Assembly (NCBI GenBank): GCA_964461295.1
Contig: CAYWTX010000249.1
Span: forward strand, 1-7,412
Length of the DNA: 7,412 nucleotides
Reading direction: 5' to 3'
DNA from: CAYWTX01 sp964461295
GTDB lineage: Bacteria > Planctomycetota > Phycisphaerae > SM23-33
Part shown: positions 1 through 5,009 of the stretch, piece after piece
Layout: every line of letters begins with the position of its first letter
Position numbering within the stretch: position 1 is the first letter of the stretch
The notes under the pieces: model-generated
The model's input: the letters and a program-made list of their open reading frames with translations, nothing else
Told to the model about the DNA's origin: nothing
Database searches by the model: none
Made by a program: the position numbers and the translations under genes

Positions 1-441
1 GAGTTCCTCAACCGCATCGACGAGACGGTCGTGTTTCATTCGCTGACGAAGAAGGACCTCTCGGCGATCGTGGACATCCAGGTGCGCGACCTGACCGGGC
101 GGCTGGAGGGGCGGCACATCGGACTGACGGTGACGCCGGCGGCGCGGGAGTTGCTGGGCGAACAGGGGTACGACACGTCGTTCGGCGCCCGGCCGCTGAA
201 GCGGCTGATCCAGCAGAAGATCGAGAACGTCCTGGCGAACAAGATCCTGGCCGGCGAGATTCGCGAAGGCCATGCGGTGGTGGTGGACGGCCGCGGCAAG
301 TCGCTGACCTTCGTGGTTCACGACTTGCCGCCGGCGGGGGCGAAGGCGGGGAAGGCGGCAGGAAGCAAAGGGAAGAGGGGTCGCGCCGCCAGGGACGGGG
401 GAGAGCCGGAAGTCGTCGATGGCGAGCTTGTGGAGGAGTAG
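1..441 (+). CDS. clpB: ClpB-type AAA+ disaggregase, C-terminal fragment
   Basis: Only the last 146 residues are present; the reading frame is open from base 1, so the gene begins outside the window. ClpB is a cytoplasmic hexameric ATPase that pulls proteins out of aggregates together with DnaK. The fragment opens with E-F-L-N-R-I-D-E, part of the second AAA+ module, followed by V-V-F-H. It then runs through the D2 small domain, with G-A-R-P-L-K-R (fragment residues 62-68, holding the sensor-2 arginine) and Q-K-I-E-N-V-L-A-N-K-I-L-A-G-E. The last motif looks more like ClpB than ClpC. After the usual end, near F-V-V-H-D, comes a tail of about 38 residues, first Ala/Gly/Lys/Arg-rich and then acidic (ending V-D-G-E-L-V-E-E). 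The family is clear. ClpB rather than ClpC is likely but not certain without the N-terminal part. Confidence 0.9.
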   Translation, partial: EFLNRIDETVVFHSLTKKDLSAIVDIQVRDLTGRLEGRHIGLTVTPAARELLGEQGYDTSFGARPLKRLIQQKIENVLANKILAGEIREGHAVVVDGRGKSLTFVVHDLPPAGAKAGKAAGSKGKRGRAARDGGEPEVVDGELVEE

Positions 442-701
442 GACCGCCGATGGGCAGATCGGTGGAGGGCGGCGACGCCAAGGAGCCGCAAGCAAGGCGA
501 AGGCGTTCGCCGGGCAGGAGGAGCTCTCAGCGATCTCGTCGATCTCCACACTTGATGCGCGCGTCCGTTTGGTTGCGGCATTGGCCATCGCGCCTCACAT
601 GGCCGCGGATCTGTTCGCATCAAGCGGGAGCGTGGCGCAAGCCGATGTAGATGGAACAGGTTGTGGTGTTGCCAGGGCAAGTTCGGGAGCGGCCGCCGAC
701 C
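442..701. other. Intergenic gap before the operon; no convincing gene
   Basis: No reading frame here on either strand encodes a recognisable protein. This gap is the likely place for the promoter of the downstream operon, but I cannot identify a -35/-10 pair. Two small dyads are visible. One is GGCGAA-GGCG-TTCGCC at 496-511, a 6-bp stem that could be a weak end to the clpB transcript but has no T-run. The other is GGCCAT-N10-ATGGCC at 583-604, whose spacing would suit a dimeric regulator. In GC-rich DNA either may be chance. Confidence 0.5.
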
Positions 702-1130
702 ATGGCAGTGCGGTTGCGAATCTTGGTGAGTTGCGCCGTTTGTGCCTGCCTGGGCGGCGGGTGCGGTCCGGCCGCGGGCGGGTCTGACGGCTCGCGTGGG
801 CGGGCGCTGTACGATCGTTTGCAGCAGGTGGACCCGCAGGTGCGGGTAGAGGCGATTGCGGAGGCGTCGCGAACGCGGGACGCCGGGGCGCTGCCGTACC
901 TGGTGGACCGGCTGAGCGACACGGAGGTCGAGGTGCGTTTCGCGGCCATCGAGGCGCTGAGGCTCCAGGCGGGCACGACGCTGGGTTACTTGCCGTACGG
1001 GGCGTCGGCGCGGCAGCAGGGGCCGATTGGGCGGTGGCGGCAGTGGCTGGCGGGGCGGACGGGCGTGGCGACGCGGCCGGCGGTTGCGGGTGTGCCCGCG
1101 GCCGGTCCCGGCGGCAAGGGAGGCGGCTGA
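702..1130 (+). CDS. Small HEAT-repeat lipoprotein
   Basis: A 142-residue protein. Two basic residues and a hydrophobic stretch lead to a lipobox-like L-G-G-G-C, so Cys21 is the probable lipidated residue; this suggests export and membrane anchoring. Cys16 is a less likely alternative. The mature part has a helical pair typical of HEAT repeats: D-P-Q-V-R-V-E-A-I-A-E-A, then L-P-Y-L-V-D-R-L-S-D-T-E-V-E-V-R, then A-A-I-E-A-L. Next comes G-Y-L-P-Y-G-A-S and W-R-Q-W-L, a tail I associate with planctomycete HEAT proteins. The frame is also open to an ATG at 651, but 702 is preferred because it puts the signal peptide at the N-terminus. The stop overlaps the next start (TGATG), so translation is probably coupled to the kinase gene. 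The protein likely acts as a scaffold on the outer face of a membrane. Its partner is unknown. Confidence 0.75.
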   Translation: MAVRLRILVSCAVCACLGGGCGPAAGGSDGSRGRALYDRLQQVDPQVRVEAIAEASRTRDAGALPYLVDRLSDTEVEVRFAAIEALRLQAGTTLGYLPYGASARQQGPIGRWRQWLAGRTGVATRPAVAGVPAAGPGGKGGG

Positions 1131-1576
1131 TGTCGCGAGCAGCGGCCAAGCCGGTGCGTCTTTCGGTGCTCTCCACGCCGGCGCACCTGGCGGTGGTTCG
1201 GGCGGCGGTGGAGGCGGTGTGCCGCATTGTCGGCTTCGACGAGGAGCGCACGACACACGTGGTGCTCAGCGTGGGGGAGGCAATGGCCAACATCATCCGC
1301 CACGCGTATGGCGGGGCCAACGACGGGCTGATCGAGGTCGAACTGACGCCGCTGAAGGGCGAAGGCGGGCCGGGGCTGCGGGTGTGTCTGCGTGACAGCA
1401 GCCGCAAGGCGTCGCCGGCGGCCGGCGCGCCGGCGGCGCGAAGTCCGCGGCTGCGCCCGGGCGGCCTGGGCGTGCCGATCATGAAGCGGTGCATGGACTC
1501 GATCGACTACCGGAAGGCGGAAGGCGGCGGGACGGTGCTGACGATGACCAAGCGGCAGCGAAGGCGTGGAAGGTGA
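1130..1576 (+). CDS. RsbW/SpoIIAB-like ATP-binding serine kinase (anti-sigma type)
   Basis: A 148-residue GHKL-fold ATPase. Members of this family bind ATP and phosphorylate a STAS partner on serine, and many also hold a sigma factor. The N box is clear: V-G-E-A-M-A-N-I-I-R-H-A-Y (residues 48-60), with Glu50 the presumed general base and Asn54 the Mg/ATP ligand. The G2 region is also clear: G-G-L-G-V-P-I-M-K-R-C-M-D (111-123), followed by G-G-T-V-L-T-M-T-K. The G1 box, normally D-x-G, reads D-S-S (89-91), and an Ala/Pro/Arg-rich loop replaces the usual ATP lid, so catalytic competence is uncertain. The ATG overlaps the preceding stop and has GGGAGG 6 bases upstream. The STAS gene, a natural substrate, begins 3 bases after this stop, and transporter genes follow. 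No sigma factor gene is visible in the window. Confidence 0.88.
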   Translation: MSRAAAKPVRLSVLSTPAHLAVVRAAVEAVCRIVGFDEERTTHVVLSVGEAMANIIRHAYGGANDGLIEVELTPLKGEGGPGLRVCLRDSSRKASPAAGAPAARSPRLRPGGLGVPIMKRCMDSIDYRKAEGGGTVLTMTKRQRRRGR

Positions 1577-1579
1577 GCG

Positions 1580-1936
1580 ATGGCGAACGGCGAGCGGCAG
1601 GCAGACAGGCCGGTCCGGGCGGTGCGGTGGCAGGACCGGCAGGCGGTGGTCGAGGTCGAGGGCGACGTCGATCTGGGCTGCTCGGTGCAGTTCCAGCGTG
1701 TGCTTCTCAGGGTGCTGGATGAGCGTCCCGATCGGGTGGTGGTGGACCTTGGCGCCGTGGCGTACATGGATTCCTCCGGCGTGGCGTCGCTGGTGAAACT
1801 GCTGTCCAGCGCGAAGCGGCAGGGGACGGAAGTCCGCCTGGCGGCGCTGACGCCGCGGGTGCGGAGCATCTTCGAGATCACGCGGCTGGAGACGGTATTC
1901 GACATCCGCGCGACGGTGGCGGAGGCGACGACATGA
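1580..1936 (+). CDS. STAS-domain protein: MlaB-like or RsbV/SpoIIAA-like antagonist
   Basis: A 118-residue single STAS domain. The diagnostic segment is V-V-V-D-L-G-A-V-A-Y-M-D-S-S-G-V-A-S-L-V (residues 53-72). Ser66 aligns with the serine of SpoIIAA that is phosphorylated by its cognate kinase. Early strands V-V-E-V-E-G-D-V-D-L and a later V-R-L-A-A-L-T-P-R-V fit the fold. A strong ribosome site (GGAAGGTGAG, 1568-1577) overlaps the end of the kinase gene. The stop overlaps the permease start (ATGA), which suggests fixed stoichiometry with MlaE. Two roles are possible and not exclusive: an anti-anti-sigma factor for the adjacent kinase, or the MlaB subunit that binds the MlaF ATPase. Position next to mlaE favours MlaB; the kinase neighbour and intact phospho-serine favour a regulated form of it. 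Confidence 0.9.
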   Translation: MANGERQADRPVRAVRWQDRQAVVEVEGDVDLGCSVQFQRVLLRVLDERPDRVVVDLGAVAYMDSSGVASLVKLLSSAKRQGTEVRLAALTPRVRSIFEITRLETVFDIRATVAEATT

Positions 1937-2757
1937 GCGAGAGGCCCGGCGACAACCGCCGCGGACCGGTGACGGCGCTGGGGGCGGCGGCCCTGGCCTC
2001 GCTGTCGTACGCGGGGGAGATGGCGTTGTTGCTGGGTTCGACGGCGCGGCAGGCGGCTCGCGGGCTGCTGTGGCGGCACCGGCGTTCGGGCTGGCGGGCG
2101 CTGGGCGAGCAGATCGTGCGGGTGGGGTGGCGCAGCATGCCGGTTGTCGCCCTGGTGCAGATGTTCGTGGGGGCCACGCTGGTGCTGCAGATGACGCCGC
2201 CGCTGGAGCCGTGGGGGCAGGTGGACAAGGTCGCCAACATCGTCGGGGTGGCCGGCTTTCGCATGTTGGGGCCGATCATCACGGCGGTGGTGCTCGGCGG
2301 GTTCGCGGGCGCGTCGATCGCGGCCGAACTGGGCACGATGAGCGTGTCGGAGGAGATCGAGGCGATGAAGGCGATCGCGCTGAACCCGGTCCGTTTTCTG
2401 GTCGTGCCTCGGGTGCTGGCGGCGATCGTGTGCATGTTGGTGCTGACGGCGGTGGCGGACATGATGATCTGGCTGGGCGGCTACCTGACCAGCCTGACGC
2501 TGGGACCGCAGTCGTACCTGGGCTACTGGGATCGCATGCGGGAGCAGCTTCTCTACCGCGACTTTGTGAGCGGGTTGATCCAGGCGGGCGTGTTCGGCCT
2601 GCTGATCGGCAGCATCGCCTGCCACGAGGGGCTGCGCACCCGCGGCGGGGCTTTGGGCGTGGGGCAGGCGACGACCATGACGGTCGTCTACTCCATCGTC
2701 GCGGTGCTGGGAGCGGCGTTCGTCTTTACGATGGTCTTCTACACCTATGGGTTCTAG
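1933..2757 (+). CDS. mlaE: MlaE-family ABC transporter permease
   Basis: A 274-residue integral inner-membrane protein, close to the family's usual length of about 260. MlaE forms the dimeric membrane core of the Mla phospholipid transporter. An N-terminal amphipathic region (about residues 20-60) precedes membrane segments near 69-87, 103-130, 155-180, 213-233 and 245-270. The family signature L-G-G-F-A-G-A-S-I-A-A-E-L-G-T-M (121-136), followed by V-S-E-E-I-E-A-M-K-A-I, is well preserved; this cytoplasmic loop contacts the ATPase. The ATG lies within ATGA shared with the STAS gene and has GGAGG at 1921-1925, 7 bases upstream. A 57-base gap separates it from the ATPase gene. The substrate is inferred to be phospholipid from family membership; the direction of transport cannot be told. 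Confidence 0.93.
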   Translation: MSERPGDNRRGPVTALGAAALASLSYAGEMALLLGSTARQAARGLLWRHRRSGWRALGEQIVRVGWRSMPVVALVQMFVGATLVLQMTPPLEPWGQVDKVANIVGVAGFRMLGPIITAVVLGGFAGASIAAELGTMSVSEEIEAMKAIALNPVRFLVVPRVLAAIVCMLVLTAVADMMIWLGGYLTSLTLGPQSYLGYWDRMREQLLYRDFVSGLIQAGVFGLLIGSIACHEGLRTRGGALGVGQATTMTVVYSIVAVLGAAFVFTMVFYTYGF

Positions 2758-2777
2758 CTGCCAAATGCCGGGACTTT

Positions 2778-2798
2778 CCGCAATCCGCAATCCGCGAT
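2778..2798. repeat. Three tandem heptamers, CCGCAAT type
   Basis: CCGCAAT, CCGCAAT and CCGCGAT follow each other in the mlaE-mlaF spacer. A 13-base portion (GCAATCCGCAATC, 2780-2792) recurs as its exact reverse complement at 4978-4990, just after mlaD. Its role is unknown; it resembles short dispersed heptamer spacers seen in some high-GC genomes. Confidence 0.75.
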
Positions 2799-2814
2799 TC
2801 ATGGGGGTGCGCGA

Positions 2815-3666
2815 GTGAGCACGCGGCAGGCAACATCCCCCGTGATCCGCGTCATCAACCTGGTCAAACGCTTCGGCGAGCGGGTGGTCCTGGACCACGT
2901 GTGCCTGGACGTTCAGCCGGGCGAGACGATGGTCATCATGGGCGGCAGCGGGTGCGGCAAGAGCACGCTCCTGCGGCACATGATCGGCTCGATGTGGCCC
3001 GAGGAAGGCCACGTCGAGTTGCTGGGGCATGACCTGTCGGCGCTGGACGAGGACGGCCTGGACGCGCTGCGCAAGCAGTTCGGCATCCTGTTCCAGTCCG
3101 GGGCGCTGTTCAACTCGATGACGCTGGGCGAGAACGTTGCGCTGCCTCTGCGCGAGCACACCGACCTCGACGAGCCGACCATCGAGATCATCGTGCGGAT
3201 CAAGCTGGAATTGGTCGGCCTGCGCGAAGCGGTGGACCACATGCCGTCGGAACTGTCCGGCGGCATGAAGAAGCGTGCCGGCCTGGCCCGGGCGATCGCC
3301 CTGGACCCGAAGGTCCTGTTCTACGACGAGCCCTCGGCCGGGCTGGACCCGATCACGTCGGCGGAGATCGACCACCTGATCATGGACCTGTCGGGTCGGC
3401 TGGGCGTGACGAGCGTGGTGGTGACGCACGAGATGGAGTCGGCGTTTCGCATTGCCGACCGGATGGCGATGCTGGACCGCGGGCGGATCGTGCACGTCGG
3501 GCCGCGCGCGCAGTTCGAGGCCCTCCGCGACGGCCAGGCCGACTGTGACGGCGACGCCGACTACGTCCGCCGGTTCCTGCGGGGCGAGCCGGAAGGCCTG
3601 TCGGCCGCGAGGCGCCGCAGCAGCGACTACGAAGAGGACATCCTTCGCGCGGCGGAAGGGAAGTAG
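2815..3666 (+). CDS. mlaF: MlaF-family ABC transporter ATPase
   Basis: A 283-residue cytoplasmic nucleotide-binding subunit that powers the MlaE permease. All ATPase motifs are intact: Walker A G-G-S-G-C-G-K-S-T (43-51), Q-loop Gln94 in F-G-I-L-F-Q-S-G-A-L-F, signature L-S-G-G-M-K-K-R (147-154), Walker B V-L-F-Y-D-E-P (167-173) with Glu172 as catalytic base, D-loop S-A-G-L-D-P, and switch His205 in V-V-V-T-H-E. The variant signature S-G-G-M-K-K-R and the F-Q-S-G-A-L-F segment are typical of MlaF/Mkl ATPases. The C-terminal tail (249-283) includes Y-V-R-R-F-L-R-G and D-Y-E-E-D-I-L, similar in layout to the E. coli MlaF extension. The start is GTG with GGGGG at 2803-2807. An ATG at 2801 is in another frame and stops after five codons. 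Confidence 0.95.
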   Translation: MSTRQATSPVIRVINLVKRFGERVVLDHVCLDVQPGETMVIMGGSGCGKSTLLRHMIGSMWPEEGHVELLGHDLSALDEDGLDALRKQFGILFQSGALFNSMTLGENVALPLREHTDLDEPTIEIIVRIKLELVGLREAVDHMPSELSGGMKKRAGLARAIALDPKVLFYDEPSAGLDPITSAEIDHLIMDLSGRLGVTSVVVTHEMESAFRIADRMAMLDRGRIVHVGPRAQFEALRDGQADCDGDADYVRRFLRGEPEGLSAARRRSSDYEEDILRAAEGK

Positions 3667-3732
3667 CGGCGGCGCGGCGGCATGCACCGGCGGCGGCACG
3701 CGGCGCGGCGCCGCGGCCCTTGGAGCTACCGA

Positions 3733-4977
3733 ATGACGAGAAAACGCAGCGAGTTGAAGGCCGGGGTGTTTGTCGTCTTCGGCCTGGCGGTCCTTCTGGG
3801 CGTCGTGCTGTGGCTGGGTGCGACGAAGTTGTTCGAGCCCAGGGGGCGCACGGCGACGTTCGCCCATTCCATCGCCCAGGGATCCCTCGGCGTCGGCGAC
3901 GGGTCCGACGTGAAGGTGGGCGACCAGCAGGTCGGGCGCATCGTCTCGGTGGCCACCGACATCGGCAAGGGCCTCTGCTACTACCGCGTCCGGCTGGATC
4001 GCCCGGAGGTGAACATCTACAGCGACGCCAACGCGAGAGTGATCTCGGGCATGGTGGGCCCGTCCAAGGTGGTCGTCACGCACCTGGGCACGTCGGGCAT
4101 TGCGGCCGACGACGGCCACCCGGCGAAGTTGGGCGGCGGACTGGACCAGGTGATGGACGTGCTGGCGAAGACCGCCAGCGACGCCAACCAGATCGTGCTG
4201 GCCTTGCGGAAGGAACTTGACGCGCGCACGCCGGGAAGCTCGCTGGCGAAGGTTCACCAGATCGGCGACGACCTGGCGCATACGGCGCGGGCATTGCGCG
4301 AGCAGTTGGACGCGAATCGGGCGGGATCGCTGGTGGCGAAGGTTCAGGTCAGCGCCGACAGTGTGAAGCTGGCGACGGCGTCGCTGGCGCGAGAACTGGA
4401 CGGCAACACCCCAGGCTCGGTCGTCGCCGTGGCGAGGGAAACCCTCGACGAGGCGAGGGGAACGTTCAGGGACGCCCGCCCCGAGGTGCAGCGGGCGCTC
4501 GTCAGCATCGCCGGAGCGGCCGAGAAGGCCCAGGCGGCCATCGGCAAGGACCTGCCCGCGGTCCTTGGGAAGGCCGGCGAGGTGGCCGACAACCTTGTGG
4601 CGGCGTCCCTTCAGGCGCGTGAGGTCCTCCAGGGCAACCGCGAGAACATCGATTCCACGCTGGACAACCTGTCCATCGCGTCATCGGAGTTGAAGTCGGC
4701 CGTGCGCCAGATTCGCTACAAGCCATGGATCCTGCTGTACAAGCCCGACAAGAAGGAGTTGGAGTCGCACTACCTGTACGAGACGGTGCGGAGCTACTGC
4801 AGCGCGGCCGAGCAACTCGAGCAGACGCTGGCCAGGCTGCGTGGCGAGCAGGCATCGCCCGGCGCCGACCCCGCCCGCAAGGAGCAGTTGGAGCGGCTCG
4901 GCAAGCAGGTGCAGGACGCGTTGGACCGCCTGGCCGCCGACCAGGACGCGATGCGGAAGGAACTGGGGATCAAGTAG
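3733..4977 (+). CDS. mlaD: MlaD-family MCE-domain lipid transport protein
   Basis: A 414-residue protein, about twice the length of E. coli MlaD, because of a long helical tail. After a basic N-terminus, one membrane helix (about 11-30) anchors it in the inner membrane with the rest outside. The MCE domain (about 38-120) shows G-S-D-V-K-V-G-D-Q-Q-V-G-R-I (57-70) and, near its end, G-M-V-G-P-S-K-V-V-V. MCE domains form hexameric rings with a central lipid pore. Residues 158-247 form three exactly spaced 30-residue repeats. A later K-P-W-I-L-L-Y-K-P motif (330-338), which I recall from other MlaD-like proteins, is followed by coiled-coil-like helices. The ATG at 3733 has GGAG 7 bases upstream. 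An upstream in-frame ATG at 3682 would add an Arg-rich stretch from the GC-rich spacer before the membrane anchor and is less likely. The long tail may form a periplasmic needle or bridge. Confidence 0.93.
   Translation: MTRKRSELKAGVFVVFGLAVLLGVVLWLGATKLFEPRGRTATFAHSIAQGSLGVGDGSDVKVGDQQVGRIVSVATDIGKGLCYYRVRLDRPEVNIYSDANARVISGMVGPSKVVVTHLGTSGIAADDGHPAKLGGGLDQVMDVLAKTASDANQIVLALRKELDARTPGSSLAKVHQIGDDLAHTARALREQLDANRAGSLVAKVQVSADSVKLATASLARELDGNTPGSVVAVARETLDEARGTFRDARPEVQRALVSIAGAAEKAQAAIGKDLPAVLGKAGEVADNLVAASLQAREVLQGNRENIDSTLDNLSIASSELKSAVRQIRYKPWILLYKPDKKELESHYLYETVRSYCSAAEQLEQTLARLRGEQASPGADPARKEQLERLGKQVQDALDRLAADQDAMRKELGIK
4204..4473 (+). repeat. Three 90-nt (30-residue) repeats inside mlaD
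   Basis: L-D falls at residues 162-163, 192-193 and 222-223, and G-S at 168-169, 198-199 and 228-229, so the period is exactly 30. The pattern is L-x-x-(E/Q)-L-D-x-x-x-x-G-S-x-(L/V)-A-K-V, with the third copy changed to A-V-A. The repeats have diverged at DNA level, so they are old. They probably form a regular helical segment beyond the MCE ring. Confidence 0.8.
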
Positions 4978-4990
4978 GATTGCGGATTGC
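4978..4990. repeat. Inverted copy of the ATTGCGG heptamer repeat
   Basis: GATTGCGGATTGC starts at the base after the mlaD stop codon. It is the exact reverse complement of 2780-2792. Together the two copies bracket mlaF and mlaD in opposite orientation. Confidence 0.7.
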
Positions 4991-5009
4991 CTTGGTGGGC
5001 CAACGCGAC

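Noticed and set aside
450..650. 66-codon frame between clpB and the lipoprotein gene
   Set aside because: Arg/Ser-rich, no recognisable domain and no clear ribosome site; looks like chance.
651..701. N-terminal extension of the HEAT lipoprotein from an upstream ATG
   Set aside because: It would place 17 residues before a good signal peptide and lipobox; the ATG at 702 fits better.
3704..3715. 12-bp perfect palindrome CGCGGCGCCGCG
   Set aside because: Made only of G and C in a GC-rich spacer; chance is the simplest explanation.
3682..3732. N-terminal extension of MlaD from an upstream ATG
   Set aside because: Arg-rich stretch from a GC-rich spacer; the ATG at 3733 has a better ribosome site and gives a normal membrane anchor.
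1507..4281. Long open frame of 924 codons on the minus strand
   Set aside because: It lies opposite the STAS, mlaE and mlaF genes plus parts of the kinase and mlaD genes, all with clear family motifs. Its translation is His/Arg/Gln-rich low-complexity sequence typical of an antisense frame in high-GC DNA.
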